A DNA stretch of 64,000 nt from Ramlibacter sp. (GTDB lineage Bacteria > Pseudomonadota > Gammaproteobacteria > Burkholderiales > Burkholderiaceae_C). The stretch covers positions 16,192-80,191 of the forward strand of contig JAJTCN010000005.1 in the NCBI GenBank assembly GCA_021323335.1, written 5' to 3'. This document shows, in pieces, positions 7,815 through 15,758 of this stretch (position 1 is its first letter; every line of letters begins with the position of its first letter). A model generated the notes under the pieces. The model worked only from the letters and a program-made list of their open reading frames with translations, was not told the DNA's origin and searched no databases. Made by a program: the position numbers and the translations under genes.

Positions 7815-9200
7815 TCAGATGATCCGCGAGAAGCGCGCCCGGTTGCGGTCCGCCTGCAGGTACTTGTCGAACAGCATGGCCACCGCGCGCACGAAGAACC
7901 AGCCCTGCGCCGTCACCTGGATGCCGGTGTCATCGATCACGACCATGCCCTGCTCCTGCAGCGCGCGCAACTGCTCCATCTCCGCGGCGAAGTAGGTCTT
8001 GAAGTCGAGCAGCCAGGCCACCTCGATCGACTCGAACACCACCTGGCCCTGGCACATCAGCGCCATGATCACCGCGCGCCGCGCCAGGTCGTCGCGCGAC
8101 AGCGCCAGCCCCCGCGCCACCGGCAGCCGGCCCTGGTCCAGGTGGTCGCAATACTCCTCCATCGTCTTGGCGTTCTGGCTGTACGTGGCGCCCACCTTGC
8201 CGATGGCGGAGACGCCCAGCCCGATCAGGTCGCAATCCGCATACGTGCTGTAGCCCTGGAAGTTGCGGTGCAGCCGGCCCTGCCGCTTGGCCACCGCCAG
8301 CGCGTCGCCGGGCAGCGCGAAATGGTCCATGCCGATGTAGACGTAGCCCGCGCTCAGGAACGCGGCCAGCGCCTGCGACAGCATCGACACCTTGGCGGCC
8401 GCGCCGGGCAGCTCGATGGTGACGATGCGGCGCTGCGGCTTGAAGCGCTCCGGCAGGTGCGCATAGGCATACAGGGCGATGCGGTCCGGCTTGATCGACG
8501 CCACCTGCTGCAGCGTGCGCGCGAACGACTCGGGCGTCTGCAGCGGCAGGCCGTAGATCAGGTCGACGTTGATGGACTCGAAGCCGATGCGGCGCGCCTC
8601 CTCCATCAGGCGGGCGACCGACTCGTAGGGCTGCACGCGGTGCACCGCCTTCTGCACGTCCGGGTCGAAGTCCTGCACGCCGAAGCTCAGGCGGTTGAAG
8701 CCCAGGTCCGCCAGCGCCTGCAGCCGCACCGCGTCCACCGTGCGGGGATCGATCTCGATCGAGCACTCGGCCCCGGGGGCGAAGGCGAAGTTGCGGCGCA
8801 GCATCGTCATCAGCTGCTTCAGTTCTTCGTCGGACAGGAAAGTGGGCGTGCCGCCACCGAGGTGCAGCTGGCTCACCGGTTGCGACGTACCCAGCACTTC
8901 CGCGTGCAGCTCCACCTCGCGGGTCAGGTAGCGCAGGTAGTCGCCGGCCCGGCTCTTGTGCCTGGTGATGATCTTGTTGCAGGCGCAGTAGTAGCAGAGC
9001 GACTCGCAGAACGGGATGTGCACGTACAGCGACAGCGGCATCGCCAGGGCGGCGGGTCCGCTGCGCCGCTGGGTCAGCGCCTGCAGGTAGTCGGTCTCGC
9101 CGAAGGCCTCGACGAAGCGGTCGGCGGTGGGATAGGACGTGTAGCGGGGCCCTGGCACGTCGTACTTGCGTAGCAGCTCGGGGGTGATCTGTGCGGTCAT
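7815..9200 (-). CDS. hemN: Oxygen-independent coproporphyrinogen III oxidase
   Basis: HemN is a radical SAM enzyme that turns coproporphyrinogen III into protoporphyrinogen IX without oxygen in haem synthesis. The iron-sulfur cysteines appear as IPFCESLCYYCACNK (Cx3Cx2C plus a fourth Cys), followed by LHLGGGTPTFLS, RLSFGVQDFDP and DLIYGLP, all in family order. The product is 461 residues from the ATG of MTAQITPELL; an ATG nine codons upstream is also possible. An FNR box lies in the divergent region with fnr, which fits induction at low oxygen to supply haem for the cbb3 oxidase. Confidence 0.95.
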   Translation of the reverse strand: MTAQITPELLRKYDVPGPRYTSYPTADRFVEAFGETDYLQALTQRRSGPAALAMPLSLYVHIPFCESLCYYCACNKIITRHKSRAGDYLRYLTREVELHAEVLGTSQPVSQLHLGGGTPTFLSDEELKQLMTMLRRNFAFAPGAECSIEIDPRTVDAVRLQALADLGFNRLSFGVQDFDPDVQKAVHRVQPYESVARLMEEARRIGFESINVDLIYGLPLQTPESFARTLQQVASIKPDRIALYAYAHLPERFKPQRRIVTIELPGAAAKVSMLSQALAAFLSAGYVYIGMDHFALPGDALAVAKRQGRLHRNFQGYSTYADCDLIGLGVSAIGKVGATYSQNAKTMEEYCDHLDQGRLPVARGLALSRDDLARRAVIMALMCQGQVVFESIEVAWLLDFKTYFAAEMEQLRALQEQGMVVIDDTGIQVTAQGWFFVRAVAMLFDKYLQADRNRARFSRII

Positions 9201-9253
9201 GGCATGGCGTCTGTTCGGTTGCGTCATGGTGCGCCGGGCCGCGTCCGCCCGAG

Positions 9254-9267
9254 TTGATCTGAGTCAA
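9254..9267. promoter_or_regulatory. FNR-type operator between hemN and fnr
   Basis: The sequence TTGATCTGAGTCAA matches the FNR/ANR consensus TTGAT-N4-ATCAA with one mismatch. It lies 54 bases upstream of the hemN ATG on one side and 34 bases before the fnr ATG on the other, so it could serve hemN activation and fnr autoregulation. Confidence 0.75.
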
Positions 9268-9300
9268 CCGGGGCGCCGGGCCGGGCCGGACAATTTCCAC

Positions 9301-10053
9301 ATGAGCCCAGCTTCCCGCGACAGCGCGCCGTCCCTCCCCCACAGCATCAAGGTGGCCTGTTCCAACTGCAGCCTGCGCGAGCTGTGCATGCCGGTTGGCC
9401 TGTCCGACGACGAGCTGGCCCGCATCGACGCGGTGATCAGCACCCGGCGCCGGGTCAAGCGCAAGACCGCCCTGTTCCGCAGCGGCGAGAAATTCCACGC
9501 CCTTTACGCCATCCGCACCGGGACGTTCAAGACCTGCGTCAACGCCGAAGACGGGCGTGACCAGGTGACCGGCTTCCAGATGGCCGGGGAGATCGTCGGC
9601 CTGGACGGCATCGTCAACGACCAGCACACCTGCGACGCCGTGGCGCTGGAGGATGCCGAGGTGTGCGTCATGCCCTTCGACCGCATCGGCGAGCTGTCGC
9701 GCGAAGTGGGCGCGCTGCAGCACCACCTGCACCGGGTGATGAGCCGCGAGATCGTGCGGGAACATGGCGTGATGCTGCTGCTGGGCACAATGCGGGCCGA
9801 GGAGCGCCTCGCCGCCTTCCTGCTCAACCTGGTGCAGCGGCTGCAGGCGCGGGGATTTTCCCGCTCCGAGCTGGTGCTGCGCATGACGCGCCAGGAGATC
9901 GGCAGCTACCTCGGCCTGAAGCTGGAGACGGTGAGCCGCACGTTCTCGCGCTTCGCCGAGGAGGGGATGATCGAGGTGCACCAGCGCCACGTGCGCATCG
10001 TCGACATCGAGCGGCTGCGCGGCCTGCTGTCGCAGCCGGGCAGCCCGATGTAG
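9301..10053 (+). CDS. fnr: FNR-type oxygen-sensing transcription regulator
   Basis: A 250-residue Crp/Fnr-family regulator. Four cysteines suited to a 4Fe-4S oxygen sensor are present: Cys20, Cys23 and Cys29 (ACSNCSLRELC) and Cys111 (NDQHTCDAV). The cyclic-nucleotide-binding beta roll spans about residues 45-140, followed by the dimer helix and a helix-turn-helix (TRQEIGSYLGLKLETVSRTFSRF). The ETVSR recognition helix has the Glu and Arg that read TTGAT half-sites. Seven FNR-like boxes in this window are plausible targets. The start is the ATG just beyond the FNR box; in the wider group it corresponds to Fnr/Anr/Btr proteins. Confidence 0.92.
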   Translation: MSPASRDSAPSLPHSIKVACSNCSLRELCMPVGLSDDELARIDAVISTRRRVKRKTALFRSGEKFHALYAIRTGTFKTCVNAEDGRDQVTGFQMAGEIVGLDGIVNDQHTCDAVALEDAEVCVMPFDRIGELSREVGALQHHLHRVMSREIVREHGVMLLLGTMRAEERLAAFLLNLVQRLQARGFSRSELVLRMTRQEIGSYLGLKLETVSRTFSRFAEEGMIEVHQRHVRIVDIERLRGLLSQPGSPM

Positions 10054-10146
10054 GACACGGCGCACGGCGTCACCCGGCATGCGCGGCTTTGGCGCGGCCC
10101 CGGCGAGCCCAACATGGGAACCATCCAACCCGCAAAGGAGATTCCC

Positions 10147-10353
10147 ATGAACAAGCAACAGGTCAAGGGCGCGGCCAACCAGGCCGCCGGCGCCGTGAAG
10201 AAGGAAGTCGGCAAGCTGACCGGCGACACCAGCACCCAGGTGGGCGGCCACGCGCAGGAGCTCAAGGGCAAGGCGCAGAAGACCGTGGGCGACGCCCGCG
10301 AGGTGGTGCGCAACGACGACGAGGCAAGGCGCGAGCGCAAGCTGGATCGCTGA
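10147..10353 (+). CDS. CsbD-family stress protein
   Basis: A 68-residue hydrophilic protein with the CsbD repeat pattern: NKQQVKGAANQAAGAVKKEVGKLTGD and AQELKGKAQKTVGDARE. CsbD-like proteins are abundant, disordered, stress-induced proteins without a proven biochemical role. A strong AAAGGAG ribosome site precedes the ATG. It ends just before a perfect palindromic repeat that can terminate transcription. Confidence 0.88.
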   Translation: MNKQQVKGAANQAAGAVKKEVGKLTGDTSTQVGGHAQELKGKAQKTVGDAREVVRNDDEARRERKLDR

Positions 10354-10357
10354 TCCA

Positions 10358-10433
10358 TAGGCCGGGTTCCGCGCAAGCGGACCCGGCATCCAGAGCAAGA
10401 GTTGCCGGGTCCGCTTGCGCGGAACCCGGCCTA
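10358..10433. repeat. Perfect 31-bp inverted repeat (REP-like), probable two-way terminator
   Basis: Arms beginning TAGGCCGGGTTCCGCGCAAG and their exact complement are separated by 14 bases. The element lies between the convergent csbD-like and penicillin-binding protein genes and supplies the TAG stop codon of the latter. It is the most perfect copy of the family in this window. Confidence 0.85.
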
Positions 10434-13010
10434 CTGCGCTGTCGCGCTCCCCGTCGCCTCGCCGATCGGCAGGCTGACTTCGGCAGGCTCGCTGCGAGCG
10501 CTGCCTCCTCCTCCCCCTGCTCCCATCGCCGCCGCCGGCGGCGTCACCTGCTCGGGCTCGCGGTACACCTGCGTGCCCGGGATGGTCTCGACCGGCCGCG
10601 CCGCCTCCAGCGCGCGGGGGAACGCCGGCACGCGCGGCGGCAGGTCGGCGACCGCGGGCACATCCCGCGCGGCGGCGGGTGACGGGGCCACCACGGGCGG
10701 CGGCATGGCCATCGCACGCGGCGGCGGCTCGAGTGGCGGCGGCTCCAGCAAAGGCGCTTCCGGCTTCACCTCGGGGATGGTCACCACCGGGGTGCCGGAG
10801 TCGGTGACCGGCGGCGTGGTGAAGACGCTGTTCCACCAGTCGCCCATGCGGTCCATCAACGGCTTTTCCTGCTCCGCCATCCGCGGCGCGGCGAAGGTGG
10901 CCTTGGCGTCCAGCACCCTAGCCTTGACGGCCTGCTGCGTGAAGTCGCCCACCACCAGCAGCGCGTTGTGGGAGCCCTGGCCCCAGTAGGAGCTGCGCAT
11001 CGCCACGCGGTTGTCGTTGAAGCCGACCCAGGCGCCCGCCACCAGCTGCGGGTGCATCAGGATGAACCAGCCGTCGGCGTTGTCCTGGGTGGTGCCGGTC
11101 TTGCCGGCCAGGTCGCCGGCCAGGCCGAAGCGCGCCCGCAGTCCCACCGCGGTGCCGGAGTCGACCACCCCGCGCATCACGTCCAGCAGCGTCATGGCGG
11201 CCTCGCTGGACAGCGCGGTCTCGCCGGCCGGGGACTGGAAGCTTTCCAGCACGTTGCCGTCGCGGTCTTCCACCGCCGTCACGATCTTCGGCTCCAGGTA
11301 GTTCCCGCCGTTGGCGATGGTGCCGAAGGCCGCCACCATTTCCTTCAGCGTGACGGGACTGGTGCCCAGCGCCAGCGACGGCACTTCGTCGAGCTTGCTC
11401 TGGCGCACCCCCATGGCGCGGGCCAGGCTGGCCACCCGCGACGGGCCCACTTGCTGCATCACCTGCGCGGTGACGGTGTTCTTCGACCGGGCCAGGCCTT
11501 CGCGCAGGGTCATCGGCGCGTTGGTCATGCCGTCGATGTCCGTGGGGCGCCACACCTGGTTGCGGTCGATGCGGATCTCCACCGGGCCGTCCATGAAGGT
11601 GTCGGTCGGCCGCATGCCGCTTTCGAAGGCGGCGCCGTACACGAAGGGCTTGAAGGTGGACCCGGGCTGGCGCCGCGCCTGCTGCACGTGGTCGAACTTG
11701 TCCTGGGCGTAGTCGCGGCTGCCGACCCAGGCACGCACCGCGCCCGTCGTGGGGTCGATCGCCAGGAAGCCGGTCTGCAGCATGGTCTTGCTCTTGCGCA
11801 GGTCGGCCATGAAGCCGCCATCCTGCTGCAGTTGCTCGATCGCCTCCTCGTCGCTGCGCCCCTTCTCGCGCGTGGCCTTGTACTCGGAAGACTCGCGGAT
11901 CCACTCCTTCACCAGCTTGGGATTGCTGTTCCAGAAGTGCTCGAAGGGCCGCACGTCGCCCCGCCGGGCCAGGTAGGCGGCCGGGTCGGTGCCGAGGCTG
12001 GCCAGGCCGCTGCGGGACCACTCGACGTCCGCCACGGCCTGCAGCTGCTTCATCTGCCGCTCCACCGCCTGGTTGGCCATGGCCTGCAGCCGCGAGTCGA
12101 TGTTCGTCTTCACCACCAGGCCGTCGGAGTAGATGTTGTAGTCGTTCTTGTCGGCCCACTCCGTCAGCCAGCGGCGCAGGTACTCCGTCAAGTGCGGCGC
12201 CGGGCCGTTGACTTCCTGCAGGCGCTCGAAGTCCAGCTTCAGCGGCTGCGCCTTCAGGGTGTCGAACCGGGCCTGCGGCAGCTTGCCCTCCTTGACCATC
12301 ATCGCCAGGACCGTGTTGCGCCGCTGCAGGGCGCGGTCCGGATTCATCACCGGGTTGTAGTAGGCGGTGCCCTTGAGCATGCCGATCAGCGTGGCGGCCT
12401 CCAGCTCGTTCAGGTCCTTCGCGGGCTTGTCGAAATAGGTGCGCGAGGCCATCTCGATGCCCCAGGCGTTGTAGAGGAAGGAGACCGAGTTGAGGTAGCT
12501 CTCGAGGATCTCGTCCTTGCTGTAGATCGCCTCGATCTTCAGCGCCGTGATGGCTTCCTTGACCTTGCGGGTGACGGTCTGCGCCCGGCCGATCTGCTCG
12601 GGGTACAGGTTGCGGGCCAGCTGCTGCGTGAGGGTGGAGCCGCCCTCCACGTCGCCGGTCAGCGTGTTGAGCACCGCCTTGCCGGTGCGCACGAAGTCGA
12701 TGCCGTGGTGGTCGTAGAAACGCTTGTCCTCGGTGGCCAGCAGGGCCTGGGTCACCCGGGGCGAGATCTCCGACAGCTTGACCCAGTCGCGGTTGGCCCG
12801 CCGGAAGGTCGCCAGCTCCTTGCCGTCGGCCGAGAGCACCACCGAGGCCGACTCCTGCTTGGATTTGCGGATGTCACCGATGCTCGGCGTGAAGGGGTAC
12901 AGGGCGGCCACGTACAGCAGGCCGGCCAGCGGCACCGCGGCCGCCGCCTTCAAGGGGTGCCGCCGGATCCAGCCGCCCAGGCGACGCATCCGGTCGCCCA
13001 TCCGCGCCAT
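10431..13010 (-). CDS. mrcA: Bifunctional class A penicillin-binding protein (PBP1A type)
   Basis: This 859-residue inner-membrane enzyme polymerises and cross-links peptidoglycan in the periplasm. After a cytoplasmic basic segment and one membrane anchor (PLAGLLYVAALYPF), the GT51 transglycosylase domain shows ATEDKRFYDHHGID and EGGSTLTQQLARN. The transpeptidase domain has the serine motif PGSTFKP, the SKN motif (ARSKNTV), and GKTGTTQDNADGWF. A proline-rich tail of about 100 residues follows the catalytic domain. I start at the ATG preceded by GAGGGAG; an ATG eight codons upstream lacks a ribosome site. The stop codon lies within a palindromic repeat. Confidence 0.93.
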   Translation of the reverse strand: MARMGDRMRRLGGWIRRHPLKAAAAVPLAGLLYVAALYPFTPSIGDIRKSKQESASVVLSADGKELATFRRANRDWVKLSEISPRVTQALLATEDKRFYDHHGIDFVRTGKAVLNTLTGDVEGGSTLTQQLARNLYPEQIGRAQTVTRKVKEAITALKIEAIYSKDEILESYLNSVSFLYNAWGIEMASRTYFDKPAKDLNELEAATLIGMLKGTAYYNPVMNPDRALQRRNTVLAMMVKEGKLPQARFDTLKAQPLKLDFERLQEVNGPAPHLTEYLRRWLTEWADKNDYNIYSDGLVVKTNIDSRLQAMANQAVERQMKQLQAVADVEWSRSGLASLGTDPAAYLARRGDVRPFEHFWNSNPKLVKEWIRESSEYKATREKGRSDEEAIEQLQQDGGFMADLRKSKTMLQTGFLAIDPTTGAVRAWVGSRDYAQDKFDHVQQARRQPGSTFKPFVYGAAFESGMRPTDTFMDGPVEIRIDRNQVWRPTDIDGMTNAPMTLREGLARSKNTVTAQVMQQVGPSRVASLARAMGVRQSKLDEVPSLALGTSPVTLKEMVAAFGTIANGGNYLEPKIVTAVEDRDGNVLESFQSPAGETALSSEAAMTLLDVMRGVVDSGTAVGLRARFGLAGDLAGKTGTTQDNADGWFILMHPQLVAGAWVGFNDNRVAMRSSYWGQGSHNALLVVGDFTQQAVKARVLDAKATFAAPRMAEQEKPLMDRMGDWWNSVFTTPPVTDSGTPVVTIPEVKPEAPLLEPPPLEPPPRAMAMPPPVVAPSPAAARDVPAVADLPPRVPAFPRALEAARPVETIPGTQVYREPEQVTPPAAAMGAGGGGGSARSEPAEVSLPIGEATGSATAQ

Positions 13011-13154
13011 CGCTCCCTCTTTCAGTACCGTCATGATTCGCGTGTTCGTGAGTGGTGCACGAATCTAGGTGGCGCGGCCGTGGCGCGACTGTAGGACGGC
13101 CGCGCGACGGAGCCGGGCCTTCGCCGCATTGCGGTGAAGCCGGCCGGCGGAGCG

Positions 13155-13799
13155 CTAGCTCAGCGGGTCGGCGAGCCCGTGCTTCAGGGCGTACCGCAGC
13201 AGCTCCGTCGCATTCGACAGGCCGAGCTTTTGCATCAGGTTGGCCTTGTGCGTGCTTACCGTCTTCACCGACAGGTTGAGCTTGTTCGCGATGTCGGTCA
13301 CGGCGTCCCCGGCCACCAGCAACCGGAACACCTGGAACTCGCGGTCCGACAGGCTTTCGTGCGGCAGCGCTTCGCCACCCCCGGGCATGGCGCCCAGCGC
13401 CAGTTGCTCCGCCACCTCCGACGAGATGTAGGCGCCGCCGGCCGCTATCTTGCGGATCGCCTGCTCCAGCTGCGCGGGCGCACTTTCCTTGGTGAGGTAG
13501 CCGCTGGCGCCCGACTTGATCGCGCGAACCGCGTACTGCATCTCCTGGTGCATGCTCAGGACCAGGATGCGAAGCTTGGGCTTTTCCGCCTTCACCAGCT
13601 TGATCAGCTCCATGCCGCTGCGCCCCGGCATGGACAGGTCCAGCACCAGCACGTCGAAATCGGTGGAGCGCACGACCTGCATGACCTCGGTGCCGTCGGC
13701 GGCCTCGCCGGCCACCTGGAAGTCGGCCGCGTCGCCGACGATGCGCTTGAGGCCCTCGCGCACGATGGCGTGGTCGTCGGCCAGGACGATCCGGATCAT
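13155..13799 (-). CDS. NarL/FixJ-family response regulator
   Basis: A 214-residue two-domain regulator. The receiver has the acidic pair DD at 8-9, the phosphoacceptor Asp54 (VLVLDLSMPG) and a conserved Lys in GYLTKES. The C-terminal LuxR-type helix-turn-helix reads LSDREFQVFRLLVAGDAVTDIANKLNLSVKTVSTHKANLMQKL. Its ATG overlaps the stop of the histidine kinase gene (ATGA), so kinase and regulator are cotranslated partners. The stimulus is unknown. It resembles the UvrY/GacA-like group in length and layout, without being diagnostic. Confidence 0.93.
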   Translation of the reverse strand: MIRIVLADDHAIVREGLKRIVGDAADFQVAGEAADGTEVMQVVRSTDFDVLVLDLSMPGRSGMELIKLVKAEKPKLRILVLSMHQEMQYAVRAIKSGASGYLTKESAPAQLEQAIRKIAAGGAYISSEVAEQLALGAMPGGGEALPHESLSDREFQVFRLLVAGDAVTDIANKLNLSVKTVSTHKANLMQKLGLSNATELLRYALKHGLADPLS

Positions 13800-14851
13800 T
13801 CGGCCGTCCCTTCGATCGGGATGCGCGCCTCGACCCGGGTGCCGGCGCCGGGGCTGCTCTGGACGCTGACCTCGCCGCGCATCAGCAAGGCCCGCTCGCG
13901 CAGGCCCACCAGGCCCAGCGACTGCGGCTTGCGCGGCTCGCCGGTGCGGAAGCCGACGCCGTCGTCCTGCACGCAGAGCACCACGTTGTCCCCGCGCCGA
14001 TGCACCGAGACCTGGACGCTGCGTGCGCTGGCATGCTTGCCCACGTTGGCCAGCGATTCCTGCACCATGCGGAACACGCCGGTGGCGAACGGCTCGTCCA
14101 GCTCCAGCGACTCGTCGATGTCCAGGTCGCACGGGACGCCGGTGCGCTGGGTGAAGTTCTGCACGACCCACTCGATCGCCGCCACCAGGCCGAGGTCGTC
14201 CAGCACCAGCGGGCGCAGGTCGGCCGCGATGCGGCGCACCGACGCCACCGCGCCGTCGAGCAGGGCCAGCATCTGGGCCAGCTTCGTCTGAGCCTGCGGA
14301 TCGCCGGCGGAATTGTCACGCAGCCAGATGGTGTCCATCTTCAGCGCGGTCAGCGACTGGGCCAGTTCGTCGTGCAGTTCCCGCGCGATGCGGGACTTCT
14401 CCTGCTCGCGCACGCCCGTCGATTCCGCCGCGAAGGACGCCAGTTCCTGGCGCGCCCGCACCCGCTCGGTCACGTCGCGCAGGATCACCGTGTACAACTT
14501 TCCCTCGGGCGCGTTGAGTTGCGAGATCGAGGCGTCGATCGGGAACTCCCCCCCGTCCTTGCGCAACGCGTACAGCACCGTGTTGTCCCCCATGCGTCGG
14601 GAGGTGGTGCCGGTGGCGCCGAAGCGCCGCACCTGCTGCGAGTGGCCGCCGCGGTACCTCTGCGGTATCAGCATGTCCAGCGGCTGGCCATGGACCTCCT
14701 GCGTCGTCCAGCCGAACATCTTCTGGGCGGCGCGGTTGAACAGCACGATGCGCTGCTCGTCGTCGACGCTGATGATGCCGTCCATGGCGGAATCGAGCAG
14801 CCCGGCCAGCCGGGCCGCCGCGCTCTTGTCAGGCAGGGAAGAAAAGGTCAA
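13796..14851 (-). CDS. PAS-domain sensor histidine kinase (HisKA_3 type)
   Basis: A 351-residue soluble kinase with no membrane segment. A PAS domain occupies about residues 10-130 (MDGIISVDDEQRIVLFNRAAQKMFGWT), followed by the HisKA_3 dimerisation domain with phosphorylated His160 in ARELHDELAQSLTALKMD. The HATPase has an N box (FRMVQESLANVGKHA) and G boxes (DDGVGF, SLGLVGLRERA). The start codon is TTG with AAGGTGA about 12 bases upstream. Being soluble, it probably senses an internal cue such as redox state or a ligand in its PAS pocket. It phosphorylates the overlapping NarL-type regulator. Confidence 0.9.
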   Translation of the reverse strand: MTFSSLPDKSAAARLAGLLDSAMDGIISVDDEQRIVLFNRAAQKMFGWTTQEVHGQPLDMLIPQRYRGGHSQQVRRFGATGTTSRRMGDNTVLYALRKDGGEFPIDASISQLNAPEGKLYTVILRDVTERVRARQELASFAAESTGVREQEKSRIARELHDELAQSLTALKMDTIWLRDNSAGDPQAQTKLAQMLALLDGAVASVRRIAADLRPLVLDDLGLVAAIEWVVQNFTQRTGVPCDLDIDESLELDEPFATGVFRMVQESLANVGKHASARSVQVSVHRRGDNVVLCVQDDGVGFRTGEPRKPQSLGLVGLRERALLMRGEVSVQSSPGAGTRVEARIPIEGTAE

Positions 14852-15011
14852 TGCGGAATCCGTTCACCTTCGTTGCGCAAATTACAGCACAAGCGGGCGC
14901 CGCCGCTTCCTGGCGTCTTCTTCCTACAGCCGCGCCCGGGTGGTCCTGACAGCCGGGGCGGAACGGACGGCCCACACTCGCTTCCAACCTGATCCTCACA
15001 AACCCCACGCA

Positions 15012-15758
15012 GTGTTGGCCATCGACCCGATCATCTCCACCTCCGCCGGAGCGCCCCCACCGGCCCCGGATGCCTCTCCGCAGCGCATGCGCAGCCTCGC
15101 GCGCGCCGCGCAGCAGGACATCCTGCGCCGGCTGACCCCGCCGCTGCGACATGACATGGTGGTGCACCTGCAGTCGCTCGGCATGATGGCCGAAGCCCTG
15201 GGCGCGCGCATGGAGCGCGGATCGGTGGACAGCGACGACCTCCAGGGTTCGGTGTCCAAGCTCAACCGCCTGTCGCGCCAGGCCGTGGCCCGTTGCCTCG
15301 AGGTCTGCACCTGGATGGAAGCGGGTGAAGACGATACGGCGACCCTGCGCGAAGGCGTGTCCGAGGTCGTCCGGCTGCTCTCCACCGGCCTCAATTTCCG
15401 CGGCTTCGAGCTGCGGATGGAGCTGGGTGAAGGCGAGTTCGAGGTTTCGCGCAGCGCGGCCCGTTTCCTGGTGGCCGCCGCCATCCTGACCCTGGCGGAT
15501 TCCGCCGCGGCGCCCGGCGAAATCACCCTGCGCACCGAGCTGTCTTCCTCCCATGGCGTCGTCGCCGTCGAATACCAGGCCCAGTCGGACGGAACGTTCA
15601 CCCAGCTGCACGAGCCGGGCGAGGCGCCGCTCGCGTGGGCCGAAGTGCAGGCCCTGGCGCAGCAGCACGACGTGGAACTGATCCGCAACCGCCAGGCGAT
15701 CGTCCTGCGCCTGCCCCGCGCGGTGGTCACGACACCTCTGAAGATGGTTCCGGTGTGA
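15012..15758 (+). CDS. Histidine-kinase-like protein without recognisable catalytic motifs
   Basis: About 248 residues from a GTG (a TTG follows at once, and an ATG at 15087 is a third candidate). The segment AQQDILRRLTPPLRHDMVVHLQSLGMMAEAL resembles a kinase dimerisation helix pair with a possible phospho-His in LRHDM. The later part (REGVSEVVRLLSTGLNFRGFELRM, then LVAAAILTLADSA) follows the spacing of an ATPase domain but I see no N box or G boxes. It may be a phosphotransfer or scaffold protein. It diverges from the PAS kinase and its 3' end overlaps the convergent c-di-GMP gene by 32 bases. Confidence 0.7.
   Translation: MLAIDPIISTSAGAPPPAPDASPQRMRSLARAAQQDILRRLTPPLRHDMVVHLQSLGMMAEALGARMERGSVDSDDLQGSVSKLNRLSRQAVARCLEVCTWMEAGEDDTATLREGVSEVVRLLSTGLNFRGFELRMELGEGEFEVSRSAARFLVAAAILTLADSAAAPGEITLRTELSSSHGVVAVEYQAQSDGTFTQLHEPGEAPLAWAEVQALAQQHDVELIRNRQAIVLRLPRAVVTTPLKMVPV

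Noticed and set aside
10968..13094. Open frame of about 700 codons opposite the penicillin-binding protein
   Set aside because: Composition is repetitive and the opposite strand carries all catalytic motifs of a class A penicillin-binding protein.
13114..13146. Terminator hairpin for the penicillin-binding protein side of the gap
   Set aside because: The stem is imperfect and has no T run on either strand; it could be a chance GC-rich pairing.
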